From the NCBI RefSeq assembly GCF_905220365.1, contig NC_061126.1, positions 10,292,001-10,356,000 of the forward strand: a stretch of DNA of 64,000 nucleotides. Direction: 5' to 3'. Numbering within the stretch: position 1 is the stretch's first letter; every line of letters starts with the position of its first letter. A program made the position numbers and the translations under genes. The stretch is from Vanessa cardui. Taxonomy: Eukaryota > Arthropoda > Insecta > Lepidoptera > Nymphalidae. Shown in pieces: positions 53,090 to 63,387 of the stretch. Below the pieces are notes generated by a model. That model was not told the origin of the DNA. It saw only the letters and a list, made by a program, of their open reading frames with translations, and made no database searches.

Positions 53090-54830
53090 CGGTACCGCCA
53101 CACGTGTGGCACAACGAGCCTTATAATGAATAGCCGTCGCCTGCCGCGATATTTCAACGAATTAACAAATGGGCCGCTGTCGGACGGCGCGCTGTGTTCA
53201 ATTTTTCTGCGCACCGTACCTAACTACCTGATGTACGTGCGGTTGATGTTCCGCTGATGGCATTGATACTACCCTACTAAACAAAAACAGGAACACACAT
53301 ACGGAGGAATTAGGGGATCGTTTAGCTTCAGGATTTAAGTATGCAAATGATCTTATTAACTCTTTGAGTAAGCGCTCGTTGATTACTCGTTTTTGATTAA
53401 TATTGTGTTGCTTTATATCATGTCATTAAATACTGATTTAAAATGTACTAGCATTATGATCATGCTTAGTATTTGTTGTATAAAAACACTAACATAGAAA
53501 AATCAGTCAGCTTAAATATAGGTAAAGCGGTGAATTCATCTTAGTTCCTAAGATTGTTAATGGATATTGTCAATGAAAGGAATGTGTAATAATCTCTTAT
53601 ACTGCCAATATCTATGAATGTTGTTGTCAACTTGTAGTCAGCTAACCTATTTGCCAGTTAACTTACTCTAATGACATAAAACAAGTTGTCTTAAAAATCT
53701 GTTCGTCTGCTATTAATAAAACTTTATTTCGAATTAAAAACAACAATTGTTTTCCAAATACAAAAAAATCCGCGTCATATTGATTAGTAGCATTCAACAA
53801 AAGCTTAGATATTTTAGCATAAACTCATAAACAAGAATTTTCACTTCTGTTAACTAATATCTTGGTATATTCAAACATTCATCTGCATATTTAACATCAT
53901 CGCTGGCCGCCGTTTCGCCCGAAACGCCTTGATAATTGCTTGTGATTGTTATTGTGGCGGCCATTTGAATATTGTAAAATCTAAATTGCCATGCATACTG
54001 AGTGCCGGCGGTGAATAATTTTCTAGGGATCGGTGTACCTCGCAGCAGGGGATAAACGTCGTTATGACTTAATTAGGTTCTGTTCTGTGATGGGATTTGA
54101 ATATGAGACTATCAATCATGCATTATTTTTAATCTCTAATCCCTAGATTATTATAAATATACCTCAAATTTCATTTATTAATTTAGGCATTACTACTTAA
54201 ATAGTGTTCTTAATTATTCAAAAGTATTTTGGATATATTTGGTTATTTATAATTTCAACTACTTGACATGTACTTAAAAAACGTCCTTATCGTAATTCTA
54301 AATTTTCAAGAAGTTTTTATAGTAATTTTATTATTTAATATTCATATAAACGTTTAGAAATTGATGCAAAGTAGATGGATATTTCAAAATATAATTCCGG
54401 ATTGTTGATGAAGGCGCGGTTCACATTTCAAACAACCATACACTCGTGCCAGTAGTTTCGATCCTATCAAACTTTAATTCACTTAGTTATTTATTCACTA
54501 ACTATTACAAAGCCTGACCTAGAACGTATCTACGTTAAATAATTTTGGTTTTTTCTCCAGCTCTTTTACACTTAAACCTTTAAATATAGTTTATTTCTCT
54601 CGAACTATTTACGTTCGATAATATTATATTGTTAACTCTTATGTTATTGTATATTTCAAGTTAATGAATGAAGGGTAGCTCTTACGAAAATCTTCAGCCC
54701 TCATCCGACAGGTGAATGCCCCAGGGAGTCAATTATTTCCGTACAAATAGACGCGGCTGCAAGCGGATTGGAACGGATCACGCCGAATGGATTTGCCAGT
54801 CAGATTTTGTGGTATGAGATCATAAAGATG
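53090..54830. promoter_or_regulatory. Three GC-richer islands, possible regulatory DNA
   Basis: 53090-53280 (with the 14 bp palindrome gccacacgtgtggc), 53890-54065 and 54685-54830 are single-copy looking and not coding. They are separated by plain AT-rich DNA. Confidence 0.22.
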
Positions 54831-56451
54831 TGAAAAAGTCATTCAAATATTCAATACTACTCATATGTATTTTAACCATTAATTAATATAATGTATTCAT
54901 TATAAGCCAACCGAAGTTACGACGATAACTTTGTTTAGTTTTTGTCGATGTAACATCGCTATAAACATACATAAAGGTTATGTAAAGAACATTAATCAAT
55001 TGCTTAATTTTATAATTCGACTAAGAGTCAAAACATATCCACTCCGAATACAAGCGATAAGCTTAATACAAGGGGGTAAATAAAAATATTAGTAATTCCT
55101 TAATTAAATGGGTTAATAACATGTAATCTTTTTTGTAAAGAAACGGTAACTGTATTTAGTATTTGTCATATTATGTCAATTTTGTCATTATTAGTTACGT
55201 TACATGTTGATAAACAAAATTGTAATGTAGTAGGTTAAAATTTACTATCCTTAAAGAAATTGTTATTATATACGTGAAAAATTTTACGTCAATATATAAC
55301 AGGTAATTAATCGGAAATCAATTCGAATATTTTTTTACTCTTTATGATTACATAAGTATCATTATAACAAGACGTTTTAAAATTATTATCGTGATTTTAT
55401 GTAGCTTCCTTTACAGTACCTTTTTCACTCAAAAATCATATAGAAATATAATTTATTTTTCACTCAATATTTTACAACAAACAATTTGCTTGTTCTCGTA
55501 TTGTTTACAGGAATATCTTACTACTCATTTTTATGGGTAAAACCAGCGTTCAAAACACACTGAATTGTAAAATTATTGAAAAATATCAGTAATGTTTGTT
55601 CAGGATTTTTTAACTATTGTGCTTTATTTTTGCTTAAGTAACCGATAAAGAGATAGCTAGAGATAGATATAGTTTCTCTTGTAAAACTCTTGAAAATGAC
55701 TAGTCCAGCATAAAGGCTCTGAAGAGGACACCGAAAATAAAAAATTTATTAATAATCTTTGCAATTGAATTATAAAAAGAACTTTTTAAATTTAAAAGAA
55801 ATAAAAATAAAGAGAAATAAAAATTTCAATAACCGTAGAAACAATTGATAGTAAAGGATACTAATTTTGAACTTAAAGTAAAAATAATGTATTTTTTATT
55901 TCATTTTTAACCAAAAATCTAACCAGAAGTTTAGTCCAGTTGATTTTTCAACTGTTGAACTTTCAAATGCGAAGTTAATAAATAACTCCAGCTTGCAACA
56001 GTTGGTGCAGAAGTTACAGTTCCAGTTGGAGTAACTGCTACTTGAAGCAATAATTAGAAATAAGTTATATTCAATCTTAATTAATAATATAATTTTATAT
56101 ACAGCATAACTTTAATTTTATAATTTAAGAGAAAAATTTCCTTATCTTGCTCGTGTTTTATTGCGTAATAATCTACATTTATATACTAAATGAATTTAGA
56201 AACGTTTTGATTTATTTATTACACGAATGTATATATATTGCACAGAAATATAAACACAATGTTTTGCTTTGTTTGTTGAAACGAATACGATTAAAATATA
56301 ATGTGAATCATCCAACGCGCCCAAAAACGCTTCCGGACGTTTTTGCATACATACTTGTGCTCTATAATATTTTCTGAGCAGTTATTTGGTTTCGCTTGAG
56401 AATGGTTAAAATATCTAAAAAACCAGATGGGGCGCGAAGTCGTGCGCGTTT
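54831..56451. other. No gene seen
   Basis: AT-rich. Around 55930-56045 several 'cagttg/caactg' motifs occur in both orientations. Confidence 0.55.
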
Positions 56452-56481
56452 GAATTGAACAAAAAATGTTTTGTTCAATTC
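56452..56481. repeat. Perfect hairpin, 13 bp stem, 4-base loop
   Basis: 'gaattgaacaaaa' pairs with 'ttttgttcaattc' around 'aatg'. Confidence 0.85.
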
Positions 56482-56679
56482 GCAGATTTTAGTGTAATTT
56501 GTTAATTTTGTTTTACGCAGTTTTGTGATATTAAGTCGTTGGTTGTAGCCACGTAGGCTGCTGGCTAAATACGGGAGGACTGCGCGCACCATATTTGGAA
56601 ATTGCAGCGTTACTTTATAGTAATAAAGTTTTTAAAATTTTCTATATAATTTTAAAATAAAATAGCTTAAGTTACTCCT

Positions 56680-56800
56680 TATTCCATCAACTAGCTGCCA
56701 GTGAAAGTTCCGTCCCGTCAAAAATCGATTCAACCGTTCCAAAGACTAGCCAGAATAAACAGGCAGACAGACACAAAAAAATCTTACAACATGTTATTTT
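56680..56800 (+). repeat. Repeat with 'agactagccagaataaacag' motif (family D)
   Basis: 'actccttattccatcaacta', 'gattcaaccgttccaaagac' and 'aacaggcagacagacacaaa' form a familiar lepidopteran retroelement tail. Confidence 0.6.
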
Positions 56801-57373
56801 TAAAAAGCGGTTATTTTAATATTACAAACGGGCACTACGATTTTATCATATGTATAGATTATCTCTATTTAAAATAGCGTTTTCACAGAATTTATGAGAT
56901 AAAAAGTAACATTAGATTCAACGGTACAATCAGCAAAGCAGAAAATATTGTGTAAGAACAAAAAACAACGTAAAAAGTTCATATAAAAATACGCTGTGTT
57001 GAATTACACTCATAGTAGCTGTTTTGAATCGTCATTTCTCAGAAATATATATTTTAAAGGGAAGCTATAACATGAGATATTAATTATAATAGATTATGAA
57101 TAAATATATGCAAGTTATACTCAGTAAAGTAGCAGGCAGTAGTATACTTATTTTCTTTATCTTTATATCTTTAAAAAATAACATCATAGAAGTCGGGCGA
57201 ATATGTAATATAATATCTAAAAGAACGTAAGTGATTCAATTTGCATAACCATTATGCATTTCAATGACCTTTTCATTTCGTTCAAATAATGCTACCTAAT
57301 TGGTCGTAGGTCTGTAATTTCAACCCTTCAGATTGGGACGATTATTAGGACGATATTTATTATCAATGGACAG

Positions 57374-57390
57374 CACGTGAACGGCACGTG
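57374..57390 (+). promoter_or_regulatory. Tandem CACGTG E-boxes
   Basis: Two CACGTG hexamers (57374-57379 and 57385-57390) are separated by five bases. bHLH dimers bind such sites. Position gives no target gene. Confidence 0.25.
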
Positions 57391-57985
57391 ACCACTAGTT
57401 AGCTATTATTGTACTTTCGTTACATTTTTTAAAGTAATTTTACGTTTGTATGCGTTTATTACCCTTTCTTTGAATTTGTTAGAACCAACTTAAATGAACA
57501 CATATAACAAATAAGTTTGACAATAGCAGCTAAAAAGTACTTTTATTGACTTCAATTATAATAGTTGGTATGTTCCATTTGTTTGTACGTACGAGACATA
57601 AAAAAATGATTAACTCAAGTAACATTTCGAGTCAGGTTAAGAAAATAGGAAATTTTTAGCTTCTACCAACTACTTAAAACCTTAAAAAGATCTCTTGGCA
57701 TATGTGAAATAACAAATTTTACCTGTTTTTTTCAAAAACCGAATCTTAATATTTTATTAACTATTAACACAAACCTTTTTGCGAACTGTTTAAGTTTAAC
57801 TTCTTAGTGATTTATAAGAGGATTGATGATTTTTCGTACCTAAACTCAGCTTGCGATATCTTTTGGGATATAATTCTAAAAATAAATTTCATGTTTACAT
57901 TCCTGGAATGGTTCGAGCTCCTTCAATAACTCGGAAACTATTAAATTGTTACAAATGAAATAGCCACTTTGCTTCTAACTCTTAC

Positions 57986-58054
57986 GTGGTCCACGGTGAA
58001 GCCTCTTTGACGATCGCTTTGAATTCGTCATTATCGACTTTAGTTTCAAGCCGT
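57986..58054 (-). CDS. Exon-like block with strong splice sites, unknown gene
   Basis: This 69 bp minus-strand block is framed by a strong acceptor (CTTGTTTCTCAG) and a GTAAGAG donor. One frame reads RLETKVDNDEFKAIVKEA followed by SPWTT, which looks like soluble protein sequence and keeps the same phase at both ends. A second frame is also open. It lies 536 bp beyond the serpin stop, so it would belong to another minus-strand gene or be an unused or alternative exon. No homology is recognised. Confidence 0.3.
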
Positions 58055-58583
58055 CTGAGAAACAAGAGTCAGGACGGTAAAATATATTAGCACAGTACAT
58101 ACTAATAGATCACTTAGCTTTAGATCAATACCTTCTATTAATCTTGGACGGGTATTGTGTAAAGTGAACTATAAAATGGATAGTATATATATGTTATTAG
58201 CGTAAGTTATTTAGTTCCAAAGATTGATTGATTAGGATAAAAGCAGCACATAAAAAAGAGGATTCTTGTTTGCAATTAACCTTAGAGAAATAGCCGCTGT
58301 TTAAAATAAAAAAAAAAACGTAAACAAAATTAAAGCAAATTGCTATCGACTAATTCCGTTTCTGACTGAATTAATGTTTACTGTTTGACATTAAAAATTT
58401 CATGTAGATAAGTGACTTGAAACTTATAATGAAATAAAATCATAACAAAACGTAACTAATCTAAACGTGAAAAACTGCGTGAGACCCACTAGTGGCATAA
58501 CGAGAGCGCTAAGATCCGCAAACTGAAGACGTAAACTTATACTTTAAAAAAAAATATACTACTTTTATAAAAAGAACAGTATA

Positions 58584-58589
58584 TTTATT
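58584..58589 (-). terminator. Possible polyadenylation signal of the serpin gene
   Basis: AATAAA on the minus strand starts two bases after the serpin stop codon. In this AT-rich DNA such hexamers are common, so position is the only support. Confidence 0.35.
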
Positions 58590-58590
58590 A

Positions 58591-58742
58591 TTAATCTGGT
58601 CCATAATAAACTCCAGTAAAAAGTTCCTGTACTTCAAAAGGACGAGATATATCTGCTTGTAAAGTGACGGAGAAATAGAATGGACGATCTGCGATTGCAT
58701 ACAAGATGGAATCTCTTTGGGAATACTGGGCGTAAAATAACT
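58591..58742 (-). CDS. Serpin gene, last exon: reactive loop, ADRPFYF signature and stop
   Basis: The last exon is 152 bp. It starts with two bases that complete the codon split by the previous intron, after acceptor TTTTTACAG. It encodes the rest of the exposed loop, then AIADRPFYFSV, the serpin signature (F..DRPF.F), then ELFTGVYYGPD and the stop TAA. The ending fits the family pattern 'lF.G.v..P'. From the hinge Glu to the Arg of RPF is 31 residues, a few more than in classical inhibitors, so the loop is full length although the hinge is atypical. A competing frame of 85 codons on the same strand overlaps it and is a shadow. An AATAAA lies two bases after the stop (58589-58584), which would give a very short 3' UTR if used. 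Confidence 0.9.
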
Positions 58743-59424
58743 CTGTAAAAAGATGTGGCCTTTCATTATTATTAGTTCACTTTATTGTTTTATTTCACTT
58801 TATCGGAGCGGTTAATACAGACTGATGGAATAAACTAGCGACTTTGCGACTAAGTTAAACATGCGACGAGAATTGTGTCCATGAACGAGGAACTGAACGC
58901 ATTTTGATCTCAAGATCTTGGGTATGCTGTTAGATTCTAGCGTTCATGTATCTTGCTGGCCTTCAAAGTCAGCGTGAAACGAAATCAAACAGTTGCCTCC
59001 CGAAAGCATTTCTTTTAAATAACCAGAAGTATCGAGTACTAAGTTCTCCATTTCAGTTTTGAACTTACAGACACGCAGAGATTTATCTTGTCAAAAATTA
59101 ACGAAGGTTTTTCTTAAAACTAAATTATTGATTATCTTAAAAAGATCAAATATATTCGTAATTATATTATATTAACTAACGCCCTTCGCCAATTCTGATA
59201 AATTGATTGAATTAGTAAGTTTTTTTTTGCCCAAACGAGTTTTGAAGATTAAGATGAACTGTTGAAGTTGCCAATAGACAACCTGCCTCAATAGTGATTA
59301 GACTGAATGGAAAAATATTATTTCTACTTTAAACTTGTAAACCCTTTGCTTATTATTTTTAGTACTATATTGACTACTTTGAAAAAGCATACAATATCAG
59401 TATATACTCTTTCAGCTTTCGGGT

Positions 59425-59575
59425 AATCTTAACCGATGATTGCAAGATCAAACTCAGATAAGCACCAAATAATTTTCATGTACCTAATTTTGTTAATAAT
59501 TCATTTTGCCCTTGGTGTTAAAGGAGAACATCGTGAGGAAACCTACACGTGCATCTATCCGACAACATATAAAGG
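59425..59575 (+). repeat. SINE family A, middle fragment, in a serpin intron
   Basis: 'cttaaccgatgattgcaaga', 'aataattcattttgcccttg' and 'acatcgtgaggaaacctaca' match the family. Both ends are lost. Confidence 0.75.
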
Positions 59576-59633
59576 CCTTGTTACCCTTTATACTTTACTC
59601 TCATATTTAGGCGTTATTTACTTTTTAGAGTAC

Positions 59634-59790
59634 CTTTTATTGGTGTTTGTCGAAATATTCCCATTTCGTCAATGTCAATAAATGTGCTCTGTTTCACTTT
59701 ACTTAGCGTTATATTTTTCAGTTTGCTATCTTTTTTTAAAACATTGTTCAAACCTGAATCGCTTTCATTGAAAACTTGTGTGACACCAAT
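59634..59790 (-). CDS. Serpin gene, exon carrying the reactive-centre hinge, 52 residues
   Basis: The exon is 157 bp, entering in phase 0 after acceptor AATATTTCAG and leaving with one base of a split codon at donor AAAG|GTACTC. It starts IGVTQVFNESDSGL, the serpin 'lGi...F....adlsgi' element. It continues LSKVKQSTFIDIDEMG, which is the strand 5A and hinge approach 'vs.v.qka.idvnEeG'. The hinge itself reads EMGIFRQTP. Inhibitory serpins carry Thr or Ser at P14 and Ala or other small residues at P12-P9. Here P14 is Ile, P12 Arg and P11 Gln. This predicts a serpin that cannot insert its loop well, hence a non-inhibitory role (inference). The split codon joins with the next exon to give Glu. Confidence 0.88.
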
Positions 59791-59809
59791 CTGAAATATT
59801 ATAATTTTT

Positions 59810-59934
59810 AAAGTTATTAATTTCGGGATATTTACCATGTTCACGAGAACAAGATATCGTAGACAATGACAAAATATCGAGCTCCACCGAACAAAAATAA
59901 AAAACATGATAAATATCCCGAAATTAATAACTTT
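59810..59934. repeat. 32 bp inverted repeat, one mismatch, 61-base loop, in a serpin intron
   Basis: Arms 59810-59841 and 59903-59934 pair with a single mismatch. The left arm lies 20 bp from the acceptor of the hinge exon. Confidence 0.85.
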
Positions 59935-60030
59935 AATAATAAAAATAACCATGTTAATTTAAAAAATATTATAATTTTTTTACAAAGTTATAATAGTAAC
60001 TATTGCTAATTACGGGACATTAAATGATCG

Positions 60031-60050
60031 TGATGATGATGATGATGATG
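60031..60050 (+). repeat. (GAT)n microsatellite
   Basis: Six GAT units, in the serpin intron just left of a family-B copy. Confidence 0.85.
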
Positions 60051-60100
60051 CATCCTGCGATGTTTTCAAATATATTATTTTTATTTTTATTTTATGGAAT

Positions 60101-60326
60101 AGGTTGGCCAACGAGCATATGGGCCACCTGATGGTAAGTGGTCACCATCACCCATAGAGAATGACGCTGTAAGAAATATTCCTTACATCGTCAATGCGCC
60201 ACCAACCTTGGGAACTAAGATGCTATGTCCCTTGTGCCTGTAGTTTCACTGGCTCACTCACCCTTTAAACCGGAACACAACAATACTGCGTACTGTTGTT
60301 TAGCGGTAGAATATCTGACGAGTGAT
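60101..60326 (+). repeat. Family B, 3' truncated, in a serpin intron
   Basis: Starts 'ttggccaacgagcatatggg' and breaks off after 'gtagaatatctgacgagtg'. It is antisense to the serpin. Confidence 0.85.
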
Positions 60327-60393
60327 GATGCTCTTATGGAATAGCTCTACAATAGACTTAACTTCTAAGATGAGAATATGTTTACGAAAATAG

Positions 60394-60428
60394 GACATCG
60401 AACATCGAACATCGGACATCGGAATCGG
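60394..60428 (+). repeat. 7-base tandem repeat, five units
   Basis: gacatcg, aacatcg, aacatcg, gacatcg, gaatcgg in a row, in a serpin intron. Confidence 0.75.
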
Positions 60429-60846
60429 GCACGAGTTTGAGTACAAGCAGAACCACCAAAAAGTTTCAATTGTCATAATCTGATTGGAGGGTAAGACTGA
60501 TACAACTAGAAAGAGTATAGAAGTAGAATTGTGTTCTTTGCTTTCTGGGTTACATCAGTCTATGTATTTTAACTTCCACATTTCAGGTAGTCCACATTCG
60601 ATATTCCATTGAAAATTTGGCGATTAAAAAATCCGATAACTTTTTTCGGCTCGTCCTGGGATTTGAACCCAGAAGGTCAGGTTTTGTGGTTGTATATCTA
60701 AACACTATAGTAACAAGTCAATCGAACAATATTTGTTTGATATAAAACTACTCCTGGTATAATCGTAATGTCTACAAAAGCACTTCGATTACTATCCATA
60801 TGCTCGTCTAAGTATTTTATATAATGTATTAAAAATTATAACATAC

Positions 60847-61059
60847 TTTTTGGAGGATTTTGTTCCAATCGATTGTACATTTAATCTTGAATCTCGGTAT
60901 CATTATATTAATGATTTCAAATCTCATTCTTTTAACGACATCCCTTATTATATCTTGATTATTAGACAGTTGACTCAAGAACTTATCGAGGCCTTTATTG
61001 GTCTGCGGTACCGCAAACATCACTGATAATCCATTACTAGCCAGCTTCATATTTATGTA
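60847..61059 (-). CDS. Serpin gene, exon with VMFAVPQ and IPRFKI motifs, 71 residues
   Basis: The exon is 213 bp, phase 0 to phase 0, with acceptor CTTTTTCAG and donor AAA|GTATGT. It encodes 71 residues beginning YINMKLASNGLSVMFAVPQ. This corresponds to the serpin segment 'lPY..g.lSMlivLP....gL..le..ls'. It continues with GLDKFLSQLS, and near its end has IMIPRFKIKCTIDWNKILQ, the conserved 'v.lPkFkie...dL...L..lG' strand. The usual ELPY is replaced (YINMKLA), another sign of divergence at a normally conserved site. The reading frame runs on past the donor for five codons to an intronic stop, which is why a simple ORF search shows only part of this exon. Confidence 0.9.
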
Positions 61060-61374
61060 CTGAAAAAGAAAAATTTTTCAAGGCAAATTTCTATTAAGCC
61101 AGTCCAATAATAATTTGTATAATATACACGCTCATATTTATTATAGTTAAAATTCAGATTTTATTTTCAGCAGATGTCGTAGATTTTTGAAAAATAATGA
61201 TTGCCTATTTTGAACAAACATTATCATATTAAACACGACTTTATTTAATTTATTTTTAAAAAATTTAGGACTCGTTATCGATATCTGAGAATGAAGTGTT
61301 TATTTATCGATATAATAATATAAAACATTAATTCAAAAGTTTTTTTTTCTTTTTGTATTTCAAAGTGTTCTTAC

Positions 61375-61515
61375 CTGTATATTGTTAACGTCATCATTCA
61401 GATATAAATACAAGCCAGTGATCGACATCATTGGTACATGAGATACCTTACCACCACGATGGTGAAATTGTTTATTCTTTGTCAATCTTATATCAAACGG
61501 AAATTCCCATGTAAC
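61375..61515 (-). CDS. Serpin gene, exon with the TWEFPF and PMM motifs, 47 residues
   Basis: The exon is 141 bp, phase 0 at both ends, with acceptor TTTTAAG and donor CAG|GTAAGA. It encodes 47 residues starting VTWEFPFDIRLTKNKQF. With the end of the previous exon this makes the serpin stretch usually written 'yFKG.W..pF....T....F'. Further on, VSHVPMMSITGLYLYLND matches the conserved 'v.VpMM...g.f.y' segment that precedes strand 2C and the conserved 'ElPY' region. There is no stop or frameshift. The following intron is only 315 bp. The preceding intron is 2118 bp and filled with repeats. The combination of TW..PF, PMM and correct spacing is specific to serpins, so the family call is firm. 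Orthology cannot be judged from sequence reading. Confidence 0.88.
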
Positions 61516-61562
61516 CTTAAAATTAAGATTTTTTTATATCAATACGTATGTAAAAGTGAAGT

Positions 61563-61859
61563 AAAGTAACAGCCTGTAAATTTCCTACAGTTGGGCTAAG
61601 GCCTTCTCTCCCATTAAAGAGAGGGTTTGGAACATATTCCACCACGCTGTTCCAATGCGGGGTGGTGAAATGCACATACGGCAGAATTTCAATGAAATTA
61701 GACAGATGCAGGTTTGCTCACGATGTTTTCTTTCACTGCGGAGCACGAGATGAATTATAATCACAAATTAGCACATATATATAGTGATGGTTGCACAGGT
61801 TTGAACCCGAAATCATCGGTTAAGATGCATGCGTTCTAACCACTGGGCCATCTCAGTTC
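61563..61859 (-). repeat. SINE family A, full length, in a serpin intron
   Basis: The minus-strand head 'tgagatggcccagtggttag' runs to 'aatttacaggctgttac'. It lies in the same sense as the serpin. Confidence 0.9.
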
Positions 61860-62030
61860 AATGCGTATGTACTTATATTTAATTACGATATATTGTTTTT
61901 ATAAATAAAATTTTAACAAAAAGAAAAACCGACTTCAAACAAAACACTATTTTAAAACAAATGAATATGGACGAAAAAGTAATAAAAATAATTGCGTATT
62001 CAACATATTTTTTAGAGTCTTCCTAAGTTA

Positions 62031-62366
62031 AATGAAATGAAAAATATGAGACTACTTAAAAGTCGATTAACGATTATATCATGTAGTTATAGTTATTGGT
62101 ATATTTGGAGCCGGTGTCAGCCACGGTGCCCTTGCCCCAACAATCAAAAGAAAGAAGCGATACGAGCCCCTTGATTGATCCAGTATATTATTGTGTAAAA
62201 GGTAATTTGTAAAAAACATATTTGTTAAAGTATTCTCGTATTGTTTTTTGATAGATATACTTTAGGGTTTTATTGGCTGACACCGACTCCAAATATAACA
62301 ATAATTATAACTACATGATATAATCGTTAAGCGACTTTTAAGTAGTCTCATATTTTTCATTTCATT
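62031..62366. repeat. 93 bp inverted repeat, 150 bp spacer, inside family H
   Basis: Arm 62031-62123 and arm 62274-62366 are reverse complements with about 4 mismatches. The spacer 62124-62273 is unrelated. Transcribed as part of the serpin intron, this would fold into a long hairpin. Confidence 0.85.
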
Positions 62367-62367
62367 A

Positions 62368-62430
62368 TACATGTATATTTAGTATCAGTATTGCACCCGT
62401 GCGAAGCCGGGGTGGGTAGCTAGTTGATTA
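62368..62430 (-). repeat. Family C, 5' end fragment, nested in element H
   Basis: On the minus strand it reads 'ctagctaccc accccggctt' (61-base head), then 'tgcaatactgatactaaata'. Confidence 0.7.
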
Positions 62431-62862
62431 TAATATTCGACTATGATAATTACATAAACATAACCACACTACGGAAGGTGACTCAAATATCCAAATAACC
62501 TATAAATAAAAGATTCGACCGAGTATCGCTAACGTGCTCCTCAGAATTGTTCCGTTCCCTTCCGTTCCGTTACTTTGTCATGGATCCTGTGCTCAGAACC
62601 TTACCAAACTTTCACCAAATTACCCTTGAAGTATATATTTTATAATAATAAAGAATTATCAAAATTGGTTAATGTGATTTTCAGTTATTCACCTATTTGT
62701 CGCCCATATACATAATGCAAATTTAAGACTTATGTCGTTTTCACATGGATACCATCATTGGAAAAAAAAATAAAAAAAATGGGACCCCACGGGAAGCACT
62801 ACCTTTCAAACAAAAAAAAAATTATCAAAATCGGTCCACCCAGTGAAAAGTTATGAGGTAAC

Positions 62863-62868
<6 letters not shown>

Positions 62869-62917
<49 letters not shown>
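62869..62917 (+). repeat. 49-base poly(A) tract
   Basis: An uninterrupted run of A near the right end of element H. The length may be unreliable in the assembly. Confidence 0.9.
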
Positions 62918-62921
<4 letters not shown>

Positions 62922-63387
62922 GACGAATTGATAACCTCCTCCTTTTGGAAGTCGGTTGAAAATAGCCAATTCATACAATTTGGAAAAGTCGGTCCTCTTA
63001 AGGACAAGTTTTGAAGGTGATTACACAACACTGCTTCTATGTAGGATGGTACACACATAGGGCAGGAGTAAATCTGACACATTTAGTACATCTTATGCTT
63101 ACAAATTACAAACATAAATTGGACCGTGTTGTGTAGAAATTTATGACCACAGACGCACTAATAAAATTTGTTAAGATTTAAAATGGAAAATTATTTTATA
63201 TTCTATCTTAATTAGAAACCAAAAACGCCTAGCTACATTTGCGTGATTATTAAATTTGTAAGTTTCGCTTAAGTAATACGAGTATACCGCTGTTTTTAAA
63301 ATAAAGATTTATTGCACGATATAAAACAATAAGTGCTCTATATTATGAACTAAGTTATTTTATTCATTTGCGTTTAAAGTATAAGTA

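Larger units (their letters stand above)
59791..60846 (-). other. Serpin intron of 1.06 kb with repeats
   Basis: This GT-AG intron (GTATGT...TTTCAG) contains a family-B repeat, a GAT microsatellite, a 7-base tandem repeat, a 32 bp inverted repeat close to the 3' splice site, and at 60650-60700 a tRNA-like B box (rc of 'gggatttgaaccc') of a decayed SINE. Confidence 0.65.
61925..62957. mobile_element. ~1 kb element with aaccgacttc...gaagtcggtt ends (family H)
   Basis: The left end 'aaaaaccgacttcaaac' and right end 'ggaagtcggttgaaaa' are inverted copies. The right part has 'gggaccccacgggaagcact', 'atcggtccacccagtgaaaag' and 'aacctcctcctttt', all hallmarks of an abundant lepidopteran element. 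It sits in a serpin intron. It carries a nested 93 bp inverted repeat, a fragment of repeat family C and a 49-base poly(A). No protein is encoded. Non-autonomous DNA transposon is my best guess. Confidence 0.6.

Noticed and set aside
58509..58766. 85-codon minus-strand ORF with FIMDQINNKYTVLFIKVVYF, resembling a serpin tail
   Set aside because: The other frame of the same DNA gives the true serpin signature ADRPFYF, a correct splice phase and a proper C-terminus.
59614..59952. 112-codon ORF as an independent gene
   Set aside because: Its first half is intron. Only the part after the AG at 59792-59791 is a serpin exon.
60650..60700. tRNA-like 'gggatttgaaccc'
   Set aside because: Only the B-box arm is present. 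The same phrase occurs near 920, 15265 and 18320, so it is a decayed repeat.
62825..63082. 85-codon minus ORF rich in Phe
   Set aside because: It reads through the poly(A) tract and the end of element H.
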